Shown: positions 12,254 through 23,720 of the stretch, piece after piece | Layout of the letters: every line of letters begins with the position of its first letter | Position numbering within the stretch: the stretch's first letter is position 1 | DNA from: Blastomyces gilchristii SLH14081 | Lineage: Eukaryota; Ascomycota; Eurotiomycetes; Onygenales; Ajellomycetaceae | Direction of reading: 5' to 3' | Assembly: GCF_000003855.2 (NCBI RefSeq) | Contig: NW_003101679.1 | Span: forward strand, 2,993,558-3,057,557 | DNA: 64,000 nt | Translations under genes and position numbers: made by a program | The notes under the pieces: model-generated | Database searches by the model: none | The model's input: the letters and a program-made list of their open reading frames with translations, nothing else | What the model was told of the DNA's origin: nothing

Positions 12254-13047
12254 TCAGTGAAGAATATTCTTAAGTATCTCTTACAGAATCAAGCTATTTT
12301 TCTACAAGAAATGCTTACTATCTGTAAACACTTTTAAACTGAGTCTCTAGATATACTCTTCAGAGACACTCATGAATTAAAAAGAAACTTTCTTAAGTTA
12401 TAACTACTTAAAATTATCTATTAAATTACAATTTATAAAAGCTTTTGCAAGTTTGTATTTGAAATGAACTTATAAGTCTGACTGTGTGATATGAAAGATG
12501 AAGAAGCTATTATCTATATAATAACAGATCTTCACTATATCAAAGTCAAGAACTGACTGAATTATCTAGAGATTGATTATAAGAGATTCTGCTTATCTGT
12601 TCTTAAGATCTATCTAGAGAATAAGTTGAGAAACTCTGTGAGTTAAACAGAGAATATCTGAGCTGCAATCATTAATATTAGAAAAAGAGATGAGAAATCT
12701 GATAAAGACTACTCACATCATTTTATAAAATTATGATATAAATTGAGATCTGTGAAAATAGAGCTCTGAAATAAGATCTGAATAATGATATTTATAAAGA
12801 GACTGAATAAAGATATGTAGAACAAGCTCATTGAATAAAACTCTAAGCTCTTAAATCTGAAGAAACTTATAACTCTTATTCATTACTTATAAATTACTGA
12901 GAAAGTTACAGATCTGTGAAGAGCAGATCAATGATCAGTTCTTTAAGAGTCAGAATAACAGAGAATAGATTTATCAGAGAAAGATGATAAGATATAGAGA
13001 GATTTATATCTAACTACTAAGCAGAGAGAAAGAGCTTCATAAGCTTC
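12254..13047 (+). pseudogene. Decayed gag-like sequence of an LTR retrotransposon
   Basis: No intact frame. Reading through TGA/TAA stops gives a continuous charged, helix-like translation with segments such as 'KRDEKSDKDYSHHFIKLWY' near 12685-12730. These resemble capsid regions of Ty3/gypsy Gag. It could be the upstream part of Gyp-B, whose integrase starts at 14046, but the RT between them is absent and the LINE/SINE junction intervenes. No nucleocapsid zinc knuckle could be read. Confidence 0.35.
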
Positions 13048-13962
13048 TATTATTATTATTATTATTCTTCAATTATAGATGTATGCAGTCAGAGACTATG
13101 ACATCTACCTGAAAACTTTTAGTTCTCAGAGTTTTTCCTATATCTATAAAGTTAACTATTATACATTCATCAATTTCAGATATATAAAATCAGAAAATTC
13201 CAGCTCAGAATATAAAAACTGTTTACAAATTACAGTATTTTAACATCTTCTGATACTTTGAAACTATTTGACAATATCATGACAAAAGAAAAGAGAACAC
13301 AGTCTTAAAGATAGACACATTAAATAGATAGATAGAAAAGAATAGAAAGGAAAAGTAAAGTAAAGAGAGACTGTAATAAAACAAATTATCAAAAGATAGT
13401 ATATAGCTGTTTTAACAGACTATATCAGATCAATTTCCTTCTCTTCATATTCAGATATTTCTGAATTTAGCCATTTTCTTATAGCTGTTTGAGTTTCTGA
13501 TAGAAAGTCTATTAAGTATTTAATTTCTGTCTCAGTTGAGAATAAGAATCTTATATTTAATTAATTTAGATTATACTTCTCTTTCAATCTGACTCTGAGA
13601 CTATTATATAATGCACAGTGTATTACAATATACTCAGAATTCTCATTTACATTGCAGAATGAGCATTCTATTGAATCAAATCTATTATCAAATCTTTGTA
13701 TATAAGATTTAAAATAGTCATGTCCTAGTTTCAGCTGCATTATAGATGAGAATATTTTCTTTTTACATTTGATTGAACAAGATTTTCACTTGAGTTTTGT
13801 TTTAAATCTTGAATAATGTATACTCTTCTTTTGTTTCCGCCAGCTTTCATTTCACTTGTCTAAACAAGATTCTTTTATCTTTCTCTTTATAAAAGACCAG
13901 GACACAATTTTTTGAATAGATCTGCTTAATTCTGAACTCTTTTTCGCAGCTGAATCAGTCAA
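13048..13962 (-). mobile_element. 5'-truncated LINE (copy L2) with RNase H end and CCHC motif
   Basis: Minus-strand LINE: the TTA tail is at the left (from 13048), and the element runs to 13962. Translation on the minus strand starts inside the RNase H domain ('NELTDSA'). It continues through the family's C-terminal segment with 'CSFCN' and 'IVIHC', a cysteine/histidine zinc-knuckle pattern typical of fungal Tad-type LINE ORF2 ends. Stops at Trp codons mark it as dead. The end is followed directly by the 3' end of SINE-B in the opposite orientation (13963-14045). Confidence 0.85.
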
Positions 13963-13989
13963 CTCCGCTTGCATATGAGTATAATAAAA

Positions 13990-14045
<56 letters not shown>
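13963..14045 (+). mobile_element. SINE-B 3' terminal remnant with (TAA)n tail
   Basis: 'ctccgcttgcatatgagtat' and the following 'aataaaagaataataata...' equal the 3' end of SINE-B, read as the complement of 61976-62010, with an expanded TAA run. Only ~36 bp of SINE body remains. It is joined head to head with a minus-strand LINE piece. Confidence 0.75.
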
Positions 14046-14048
<3 letters not shown>

Positions 14049-16255
14049 TGAGAAATAATAATCTCTGAAGATACAGACAATGAAATGCCTGTAAGAGAAG
14101 ATTTTTTCACAGAGCTTTTAAAATACTATGAATAAAGATTAGTAATCTTCTTCTTTAAGAAGTTATCACTCACACAGAGAAGATATAATACTTATAATCA
14201 AGAGATGTTAGTAATTGTTGAATTCTTTAAGATTTGATAACATTATCTTCAGAGTAGTAAGTACTCAGTGTAAGTTCTCACTGATTATACAAATCTACAT
14301 TACTTCTTAATAACAAAGAGCTTGATAAGATATTAAGTCAGATAAGTAAAGCTGCTTTCAGAGTATGATTTCTATATCTGATACTGTTCAGATCAGCTTA
14401 ACTCTGCTAATATACTATCTAGATAATCTGATTATAATATCATTATTAAGAAGAAGAATTCTATAAAAGAATCTCTATCATCACTGCAGAAGAAGCTGAC
14501 TGCAGAGAATTAGAGTTCTCTGAAGCTTGAGAACAGTGCTGATAAGACAGCTGTGCAACTCAGTATAGAAGATGAAAGAAAACTCAGATCTCTGCAGAGA
14601 ACTGACACTGAAGATTATAAGCTTCTTATATTATATCTTACTATTATTGAATTGATAAAGAATAAAACAGTCTACAATCTTTTAACTCAACTACTTTTAG
14701 AATTTATTGATAAGTTACAGCAGAAAGACATCTCTACTATAGCTCAAATTCAGAAGTTGAAGAAGAAAGAATTCAGTTTATACTTAAAAGAGACAGACTC
14801 TGAGTAGAACAGTGCTGCTAAGAAATAAGTTACTGATAACTAGAAGAATATGAACTTCTACTGTTAAATGATTCAGTCTTTATCTCTTATAGCAGAATGA
14901 TATATCAGAAGTTATTGAGAATTTATTATAACAATTCTTATACTGAGCACTTTGAGTTAGAGAAGACTGAAGAGCTTCTAAAATATAAATATATTTAAGA
15001 CAAGCTCTGAACAGATGTTGAAGAGTATGTTGAGACTTACAATGTCTGTCAAAGAATAAAGATTTCATAGTATAAGTAATACAGTAAGTTAATATCACTA
15101 CCTGTTTTAAAGAGCTTATAGCAGAATCTATTAATGAATTTCATAGTTAATCTGCTGAAGTCAATAAGAGTCAAAGAATATGACTTAATTTTGATTATTA
15201 TTAATTACTTTATAAAGATAATTAAATATATCTCTACTTATAAAAAGATTAAAGCCTCTGAATTAACTGATCTGTTTTTACATATTATTATTCATAATCA
15301 TAGTACTCTGAAATTATTGATAACAGATTAAGAATTCCTCTTTATCAGTAAATACTAATCATCTTTTTACTATTATCTTATAATAAGATGTCTTCTCAGC
15401 ACTGTATTTCATCTGCAGACAGATAATCATACTGAATGTCAGAATCAGATATTAGAACAGTATCTTTAAGTATTCTATTTATATTATCAGAATGATTGAC
15501 TCAAGTATCTTCTAATCACTGAATTCATATATAATAATATAAAGAATGCAATCTTAAAAGTATCTTCTTTCTATACTTATTATGAATATAATTCTTCATT
15601 ATTCAGTGACATTGTGAATAACATTTTAAAGAAAAGAATAAACAGTCAGAATGTTACATAGATACAGAGAATAGAGTATCTCTTAGTATTAGAAGTAAAA
15701 GATAGATTGAAACTTTTGAATAAAATTTATAAGAAGATGATGAAAAGCATCTGCTATGCTCAGAAGTAGTAGACAGAATATTATAATTAAAAACATCTTT
15801 CAATGAAGTTCTTGATAGAGAATCAAGTACTACTTTCAGTAAAGAATATCAAGATAATAAGATTATATAAGAAGCTCAGTGAGTGATGACTAGAATCTTT
15901 CTCAGTAATAAGAGTAATAAGTAAGCAGATATATAAGTTGAAATTAATCTCAGAATTGAAAATAATTCATTCTATATTTCACATTTTCTATTTGAAGCTC
16001 TATAAGTAATATTTTGAAACAGAGCTGTCTCAGCTGAATAATATTGAGATTGAGAATAATACTGAATATCTTATGAAGAAAATATTGAATAAGTGAATAT
16101 ATTACAGCAAGCTTCAATATCTTATTAAATGAGAAGATTATTCATTATCAGAGAATTTATAAGAACTGCTTAAGTATTTGAAAAATGCTGAGAAAGAGAT
16201 TGTAAGCTATGAGATAGCTAGTAGAGACTGCTCTATTATATATCAGAGATATTAA
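14046..16255 (+). pseudogene. Gyp-B: second chromovirus family, integrase and chromodomain relic
   Basis: Reads, through stops, as the 3' half of a Ty3/gypsy polyprotein different from Gyp-A. Around 15015-15060 'ETYNVCQRIK' corresponds to the last half of the integrase HHCC zinc finger. The catalytic core (about 15130-15620) shows 'SLPV', 'MNFIVNLLKS', 'LITD' (second Asp) and 'FHLQTDNHTECQNQ', which carries the Glu position. A chromodomain spans about 16045-16210: 'YLMKKILNK', 'LQYLIKWEDYS', 'LWELLKYLKNAEKEI'. No LTR pair or target duplication could be defined. The 5' part is replaced by the SINE/LINE junction at 13048-14045. Confidence 0.75.
14553..14807 (+). pseudogene. Open segment of Gyp-B polyprotein upstream of integrase
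   Basis: An 84-codon open frame, highly charged, starting 'MQLSIEDERKLRSLQRTD' and ending before TAG. Its place just before the integrase zinc finger and its composition suggest the RNase H/integrase linker seen in fungal gypsy polyproteins. On its own it is not a recognisable gene and the Met is probably internal. Confidence 0.4.
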
Positions 16256-18591
16256 GTAAGAAATACTGCTTAAAACTTCTCATTTTTCTTAAAGAATCTT
16301 TTAGAGATAATCTCACAGTTATGAGCTGATATCTTATAAACTCTGTAGCACTCTTCTTCTATTTTTTCTTAAAGAATTTTTTAGAAGTTTAATGAGACTA
16401 TATAAGTGTAAAATTTCTGAAGCAGTTAATAAGAAAAGAAAGAAATATTCAAAATCAATGAGATTAATATTATTGACTCACAGACTGCTGCTATTCTAAT
16501 AGAGCTGCAGTCTGTAGAAAAAGTAAAAAGAGAAATCTCAAGATCTACTTGTTAACAATTATATTCTCATCAAACTCATTCTTCATTATTGAAGTCTCTG
16601 ACACTGATATCTTTATCTACTGAGAAGTTAGTACTGCAGCATCACAGAAGAGTATAAGAGATATATAAAGTATTAACTTATTAATTTACAAAGCATCTCA
16701 GTCATCTGCTTCAACTGAAGTGAGATTCTCTTTAATTAGTGATTTATCTCTGTAATACTTTTAATAGTAGTATCAGCTGATTTCTTCTTAAGACTGGTTA
16801 TTCTGAGATGTTTTTTCATCTTAAAGACTCATACTTTCATCTTCTTTTATAGATGAGTAAGAGGAATCTCTTCAGTCTTAATAAAATCTGTTAATACTTG
16901 AAGCTCTGAGATTCTTACTCTATTCTGCTTGAGTATCTAAGCTTCATATCAGAACTGACATAACATCTTCTTATAAAGTAATACTTACAGAAAGACAGAA
17001 GTTATTGTTACAGATATAATAAAAATAATAAGAGTGAGAGAAGAAGTAGATGTATAAAATTCTCTCTTTCTTCAGCTGCTTAGTACAGTATAGATAAGTG
17101 ATAATACTGATCAGAGACTATACTGAAGTCTTCTCACAGAGAGAAGATAAAGAAACTGCAGAATTCTGCAGACTCAACTCAGCAATATTCTGAGCAGAGC
17201 TCAGATATGTTATAAAAGAGAAACTATAAATTGAACTTCTCTAAGCTACTGTTTCTGAAATCAAGCTCTCTCTGAGATTCTCTCTGAATGATCACACAGA
17301 GTCATACATCACTATGTTAATTGAGAGAGAGAGTGATGTTATAATAGCAGCAGAGAAGGCAGAGAAAGAACTGAATACTGTTGAATCAACTGATAGAAGA
17401 AATGACACCTCACTGCAAGACACAGCTTCTACTGCTACAGCTGCAAGAAATGCAGGAGAAGAAGAAGAAGATGTGATAATAAGAGTGATACTTTCACAAT
17501 CTGTCAATACTGCTGTCTCTGCCTTCAACCTGACTTTCTTAGCAGTCACAGAGACTGCAGCTGCATCATGAAGACATTTATTACTTACTAGAAAACATCA
17601 GAATAAGCCTCTTCTTGTCTTTCAAGAATGATGCTCTCATGCACTCACTATTACAGATGAGAGAGAGAAAGAAAAATGTATTATAAAGAGAGAGAATCTT
17701 TCTGAAAAATTCTGTTACTACTGTTAACTTTGTCTCTAAAATACATTACTTTTATAGAGAATTTCATATATAGAATAAAATATAATAAGAGATCTGTAAG
17801 TCACTTATTAACTACATTTTTCACATTTTAAATCAATATATAAGAAATTCACTTATTATATATTTAATTTAAACAGAGATGAGAAAAGAAGATCTACACA
17901 GTCAGCAGAGAAACTCATTTATTTCTTTATATCACATACAGTATATATACTGTTAAATCAGTTAGTAACTGTTACTATATAATAAAGATAATTTCTAATC
18001 TGATAATCTTGAGAATATCAAGACTATACTTTTAAAGAGAAGAGTATTATCACATCTCTGACTATGTTAAAACTCTGTTACAGTTTCACATAGCTTATCA
18101 CTTCTCTACAGATGATTTTATTTATTTCATAGATTATTCAAACCAGTTTTCAATCACTCTATAATATTATTCAGATATAATATGAGAAGATCTGATTAAT
18201 AAATATAAGAATTCTGCTTCTATACAAGATCAGCAGATTACTCTTTTATAATAGTGAGATGCTGCTGAGGTATCACTTCAGCTATTCTCACTCATAGAAT
18301 AGAAGAAGAGTATCTGCTTATTATTTATATAGAATAGCTAGATGCTGACTCTCAATTAAAGAAGTCAGTGATTTGTTTTCTTCTACTGAAATATATATGA
18401 GAGTTACTGCATTTCTCATACAATCTTCTTAGTATACTAAGTATTATATCTGTGATATTCTTGCAATAACTCTGTAGCTCATGAGCTTACTATTCAAGCA
18501 AGATAGTCAAGCTCACTTATACAGCTTCTTAAAAAACTGTCTCTATATAATGCTGCTGACTAGTCACTGCTTCAGTTCCGCTACGTTACAA
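16256..18591. other. Unresolved decayed repeat sequence between Gyp-B and LINE L3
   Basis: 2.3 kb, AT-rich. The first part should contain the Gyp-B 3' end. Two near-copies of 'tttttcttaaagaat..tttag' at about 16291 and 16362 could be LTR sub-repeats, but no LTR pair was found. A perfect 9-bp inverted repeat (16480-16488 with 16507-16515, 18-nt loop) is present. At 17314-17571 a less decayed Ala/Thr/Glu-rich stretch is open on both strands; I see no family in it. Nothing else is recognised. Confidence 0.5.
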
Positions 18592-19744
18592 TAGATTTGA
18601 TTCAATAGAATGCTTATTCTGCAATACAAATAAAAATCCTGACTATATTATAATGTATTGTGTACTATACAACAGTCTCAGAGCTAGATTGAAAGAGAAG
18701 CATGATTTAAATCAATTAAATATAAGGTTCTTATTCTCAACTGAGACAGGAATTAAATATTTAATAGACTTTCTATCAGAAACTCAAGCAGCTATAAGAA
18801 AATGACTGAATTCAGAAATATCTAAATATGAAGAGATGGAAATTAATCAGATATAGTCTGTTAAAATAGCTATATACTATCTTTTAATATTTTTATTTTA
18901 TTATAGTCTCTCTTTACTTTACTTTCTTCTTTCTGTTCTTTTCTATCTACTTATTCAATATATCTATCTTTAAGACTTTGTTCTCTTTTCTTTTATTATG
19001 ATATTTCTAAATGATTTCAAAGTATCAGAAGGTGTTAAAATTAGACTGACCGTGTAACTGTGTCTGAGACCAGGATCAGATTTTTTGATAGTCTTATTAC
19101 CAATTCAACTGATTTCATTACATGGTTTTAACATTAGATAGTAGTCTTATACTGTCTCAGTGAAACTTACTGTCTACTCTTATCACATTTTTCAAATGAG
19201 ATCATGATTTTCACTTCTTAATTTAAATTATTTTTATTGCTTTAAATGACTTTAAATCTCATTTGAGTGTTATCAAAAAGCATTACTTTTTAAAAAATTA
19301 AAAATAGTCTAAAAAAAACCTTAAAATGTCTAAAAATAGTAACTTTATGCCAAGAATAAGACTAAATGAGATCAAATGAAATCACTTTCTCATTTTTTTC
19401 AAGTCATGATTTCATTTTAAGATCTGATATATAGTCACTTTGCATGTTTTTTTAATGACTAGTCTCAGCAGGATTCATGCCAAGAAATGTATGAGATCAG
19501 ATCAAATAGAATCAAATGTGAAATTCATAGTCTCAGCGGCCAGTCTAGTTAAAATACTGTAATTTATAAAGAGTTTTTATATTCTGAGCTGAAATTTTCT
19601 GATTTTACATATCTGAAATTAATAAATATATAATAGTTGACTTTACAGATATTAGAAAAACTCTGAGAACTAAAAGTTTTCAAATAGATATTATAGTCTC
19701 TGACTGTATACATCTATAATAGAAGAAGAACAATAATAATAATA
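18592..19744 (+). mobile_element. 5'-truncated LINE (copy L3), split by a MITE
   Basis: Begins at 'atagatttgattcaatag', inside the C-terminal coding part ('RFDSIECLFCNTNKNPDY' region), and continues to a stop near 18860, the 3' untranslated region and an AATAATAATAA tail. MITE m1 (19042-19547) sits in the 3' untranslated region with a perfect 8-bp duplication. Bases around 'gttaaaat' match uninterrupted LINE copies. Trp codons read TGA. I could not see a convincing target duplication for the LINE itself. Confidence 0.85.
19042..19547 (+). mobile_element. hAT MITE m1
   Basis: 506 bp, termini TAGACTGACC and GGCCAGTCTA, target duplication 'gttaaaat' on both sides (19034-19041, 19548-19555). No coding. 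Both ends match those of the 5.8 kb hAT, while the interior is unrelated to it as far as I can see. It lies in LINE L3. Confidence 0.92.
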
Positions 19745-19866
19745 AGTAGTTTGCAAAGTAGTTACATGTATAAATAATTATTTTAATAAGTGTGAAAAAA
19801 ATTAACAAGTTGAGAGAAATAAAATAGTATTATCTCTTTATCTATTTCATAGCTTTAAATTGTATC

Positions 19867-20376
19867 TAGACTGATTATATAACTGTGTCTGAGATCAGAA
19901 TTAGAATATTTAATAGTCTTATTATTAATTTAATTAATTTCATTACATAGTTTTAAAATTATATAGTAGTTTTATACTATACTATCTTAGTGAGACTTAC
20001 TATCTACTCTTATCACATGTTTAAATAAGATTATGATTTTCACTTCTCAATTTAAATTTAGTTTATTACTTTAAATGAGTTTGAATCTTATTTAAGTGTT
20101 ATTAAATATTGTTACTTTTTAAAAAATTAAAAATATTTTTAAAAAAACCTTAAAATGCCTAAAAATAGTAACTTTATATCAAGAATAAGATTAAATAAAA
20201 TTAAATAAAATTACTTTCTTATTTTTTCTAAGTTATAGTTTCATTTTAAGTTCTGATAAATAGTCACTTTGCATGTTTTTTTAATAATTAGTCTCAGTGA
20301 GATTCAAGCTAAGAAATGTATGAGATTAGATTAAATAAAATTAAATGTAAAATTTATAGTTTTAATAGTTAGTCTA
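19867..20376 (+). mobile_element. hAT MITE m2, strongly decayed
   Basis: 510 bp copy of the same MITE with termini TAGACTGATT and TTAGTCTA. The flanking 8-mers are 'attgtatc' (19859-19866) and 'gttatatc' (20377-20384), which differ only by G/A transitions at two positions, as expected if decay followed insertion. Its target (19745-19858 plus 20385-20690) is AT-rich sequence in which I recognise nothing. Confidence 0.9.
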
Positions 20377-20734
20377 GTTATATCTACATAGTATCTGTTA
20401 GATTATTTCTTTTCTTTTCATATATTATATAGAAATAGAGATCAATCAGATATCAGAATTAAGTTACTAATATTAACTGCATCTAAATTTTGTTAGAATA
20501 GATGTAAATAAGTTAAGTGATTAATGAAGACTAACTCAGGCTGAAAAGTGTAGATACTTCTGAAACATGATTTTATAAATTTTTCTACTCAATCAACTTC
20601 AGGCCTCTGACTGATTGATGCACTGTCTGTCTTCTCAAGTTTTGAGTCTTTTTAGCTCTTTGAGTCTGTGTCTGTCTTTCTGAAAATTATTTTAGCATCC
20701 ATAATCCGTAGGCTCGCGGTAGGAATGTTTCAGT

Positions 20735-20752
20735 TACCTCGAATGCGAGGTA
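20735..20752. repeat. Perfect 7-bp stem hairpin at the AT-rich/GC-balanced junction
   Basis: TACCTCG and CGAGGTA separated by AATG. It lies just inside the boundary where composition changes from repeat-type AT-rich to normal (about 20690). Function unknown; it could be chance. Confidence 0.5.
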
Positions 20753-20840
20753 TGTTCCCTCTTTCTCTTTCAATATTTAACTCTTAAAGAAGAGCTTGTG
20801 CTTTGAAATCAAATTCCTCTGAAGAAGGATTGCTCTTCCA

Positions 20841-21590
20841 CTAGTGTTCAAGCTGTGGAAAGAGCTCGCTGTGTTCTATCAATGCTAGGTCAGTGATGGA
20901 TATTGTAACTGCTACTACAACAAATAAAGATTTTGCTATGAAGTGAGTGTTTCGCAGAGACTGCTGTGCCTTGCTATGCCTGCTTAAGGTCTGTCGCGGT
21001 TGGCCAGATGCAGGTTTGTCAATGTTATTCAAAAGACAATAGCACGCTTCCAGCCTGTTCTGGTCGCCGACATCCAGGAATGAGTTGACTTCCAGGACCT
21101 CTTTCTTCTGAGCCACCAATTCAAAGAAGTCATCAGCGGATAACATCTCTGGAGTTGAGAAGGAAATAAAGCCAAATGGTACACCACCGGGACAAGATGG
21201 GACAGAAAGTGACGCATTCATTCCATAAACATGTCATAGTGGGGCCTTCAGTGCCAAGACATAAATCCACCTGTTACCTTTTCCAATGAACATGGGTGCG
21301 TGGCAGGCAAAACACCAGAAAAGGAAAGGGCGTCGACGACCTTCGTTACAATTACAGGGCAATGGTGATCTGTTCGTCCAGAAAGTACAACTACGTGAAG
21401 CGCACGTCTCGCCCAAAATCATTATTCCTGTGAGCAAACCAAGCCTGCAACGAGCTCCGGAAAGCCTGCGGAATGTTACTATTGTCCAATTACCCAGTGC
21501 CATGTATGCCATGTATAACATCGCTTGTGGGTTGCAAGGTTTCCTCCCACTTGCTCCAACCCCAATCATTACACGCTTATTAATCGCTTT
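20841..21590 (-). pseudogene. Possible broken host gene on the minus strand, unknown function
   Basis: On the minus strand one frame is open from about 21590 to 20841 except for a single TGA at 21234-21236. This gives about 240 codons, and the downstream part alone has 126 codons from a Met at 21221. The upstream part holds cysteine pairs ('CNC', 'CFAC'); the downstream part has 'MLSADDFFELVAQKKEV'. I recognise no family. Base composition is normal, unlike the surrounding repeats. A plus-strand frame at 21286-21630 overlaps it and cannot be excluded. The lone TGA would fit a CGA-to-TGA change. Confidence 0.3.
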
Positions 21591-21659
21591 TTGGATATAT
21601 GAAAGACCTAATGCTCACTTCACATTTTGAAATCAAGCCACCAACGATCTCTGCGCCAT

Positions 21660-23281
21660 ATGCCTTGCCTGGTCTCTCTAGAACCATCTCGCAAACGACA
21701 GAAGCCTGACGATGATCTTGAACAATCACAACATCAATTGAAAAGGCTGAAGCTCGGCGGGCCACCACCAGCATATTGGGATAATCTGTCAAGAATTTGG
21801 TTGACCAAGGACACTTTACAAGAATTCGATCGACGTAATAGCCCTTCAAACAGGATAGTGGAGTTGGGACAATGTCCTTGTCAGCCACTAACTCGACAGC
21901 TCCACGCAACACTAAAGAATTGTTGCCAGATACCTGCTCTCGATCCCTTGAGCGGCTGCAAGCCTGAAAGCCTTAAGGAGATAAAAAGGCTCTCCAGGCG
22001 GGGCGGGCCTGACTTGTCTGACCTTAGGAATGTATGTAATTTTAGCGGCATGCTGGCACTTATGCTGACACATCAGCTCAGTTCCCAGATCCTCATACCC
22101 CTTTTTATCAATCAATGAGCACAAGCAGTTCAGGCCGCAGGAAGCGATGTATGGGGTCTGCTCCAGACAATAGCGACAATAAGGCCACTACAAAGACTAC
22201 AAGCACTACAGTGTATAATCAAAACTTTCAACAAAATCTGGTTGACCATGGTGTCTATCCACCTGGATATAAATATCCCAATGGCCAGAAACTGGCAAAA
22301 CCGAATAACTGGCTTGAGCTCAATGAATGACTGGTGCAACCCCGAGCTTCCCTCTCGCCCTCAAAGTTCTCTGAGCAAGAATTTGAAGAGTTTAGAGAGG
22401 CGGACATGAATGCATCCAAGGAGAAGCCTATAGTACATTTGACCATTCCGATTATCGAAGGCCATATCAATGATGTTAGGTGTATGAGAGGGGACTACCC
22501 ATTTGGGAACTTTGCTCCTCTAACTGATGGCATACTTGCAAATGCAAAGCCAGACCACTTTTTTGGTGCTCGGCCTGAGCAGCTAAATTGTCAAATCCGT
22601 GATGAGCTTAGCGACTTCATTGTTCCGTCGACGCAGAAAGACCATCTGATAGCTCCAAACTTCTTTCAAGAGGCTAAAGGCCCCGACGGGTCATCTGCTG
22701 TTGCTACACAGCAAGCTTGTTACAATGGTGCAGTGGGGGCTTGAGGAATATATAAACTTCAGTTGTACAAGCAGGATGAACCTACCTACGATAATAAGGC
22801 CTACACGATAACATCAACCTACCAAGCCGGTCAACTCAAGCTCTACACAACACATCCTACCGCTCCTTGAGAAAGTGATGGCCGCACTGAATACATTATG
22901 ACCCCGCTAAGATCATTTGCGATGACTGATAACCCAGATACTTTTCGGAGCGGGGCATGCGCGTATAGAAATGCGCGGGATTGGGCAAAGGAATGAAGGG
23001 ATGAGTTTATCAAATCTGCAAATGATAGACACACGCAAGCATGCTTGGAACTCCTCTCTACATCCGAACATGAGGCAACCTCTGAGCCCACTATCATCCT
23101 GGAGGATTCTGATACATCAGCCATGTTTGATGAAGCTGAGTTCCACAATGCTGCACAGTGGAGCTTCGCACACACAAATGACAGCGCTGATGATCCTCCG
23201 GCTTCGACCAAGCATACTAAAAGAGCAAGAATCGGAGCCAGCTCAATTAGCCGTGCTAGCAGCAAGTCTCTCCAAAATTAA
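21660..23281 (+). pseudogene. Broken copy of a fungal gene family of unknown function
   Basis: Reads as one protein of about 530 residues if a frameshift and four stops are passed. From 21660 'MPCLVSLEPSRKRQKPDDD' leads to 'PAYWDNLSRIWLTKDTLQEF' and, near 22000, 'GGPDLSDLRN'. A frameshift falls near 22040. From 22115 the second frame gives 'MSTSSSGRRKR', 'NFQQNLVDHGVYPPGYKYP' and 'PIIEGHINDVRC', and further on 'DNKAYTITSTY' and 'YRNARDWAKE', ending at TAA 23279-23281. In-frame stops are at 22328, 22742, 22868 and 22994; all four are TGA. From memory this layout matches a family often duplicated in Pezizomycotina genomes, with no known activity. No membrane segment or catalytic motif is seen. 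N-terminal basic runs suggest a nuclear location, which is inference. Confidence 0.7.
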
Positions 23282-23720
23282 GCCGTCGGCATTTGTATGT
23301 AGCCCTGATACCACCAAGTAGCAATGAATTCCCTTTTTTATTTACGCTCATTCCTGGCGTTATTCTCATGTAGGGTAAGGGCGAGACCATCATAATCATC
23401 GTTAGAAAACTGTCGCATATATCGCATCTTCGTTGCCATTCAGTTGGCTTCCAGTCAAGAATATTAAGGACCTCTTTCAGGTAATTTGCGGTGATGGGAG
23501 GCTGAGAACTTGGTTGCATCCAGTACCATATGGTGAGGGGACATGTTTCTTCAAACAGCAGCCTGGAACACTTATTGTATCATATGAAGGGGTACTTCCA
23601 ATCAAATCATGCTCCTATATGGGGGTCCAGCCAGGTTTTGGGCAAGCCGCCAAGAGGACCTCGGGAAACGGAACAGGGCTCGCCCGGAAAACCTTCGCGC
23701 AGGACTGAGAAACTGAGAGT
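23256..23720 (-). pseudogene. Minus-strand coding relic, unknown family
   Basis: On the minus strand one frame runs from about 23720 to 23256 (about 155 codons) with only two stops, both TGA, between 'TWLDPHIGA' and 'CSRLLFEETCPL'. The open part from a Met at 23519 has 87 codons and includes 'QPPITANYLKEVLNILDWK' and 'RRCDICDS'. Two TGA codons flank 'FDWKYPFI', where Trp or Arg would be plausible. I do not recognise the family. Its 3' end overlaps the tail of the preceding pseudogene on the other strand. Plus-strand frames at 23433-23724 are treated as shadows. Confidence 0.4.

Noticed and set aside
13990..14045. TAA run as a CRISPR-like or satellite array
   Set aside because: It is the expanded (TAA)n tail of a SINE; no spacers, and equivalent tails end every LINE and SINE here.
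22843..23265. 140-codon minus-strand frame with hydrophobic N-terminus
   Set aside because: It lies antisense to the recognised pseudogene, whose plus-strand frame has clear family motifs over this stretch.
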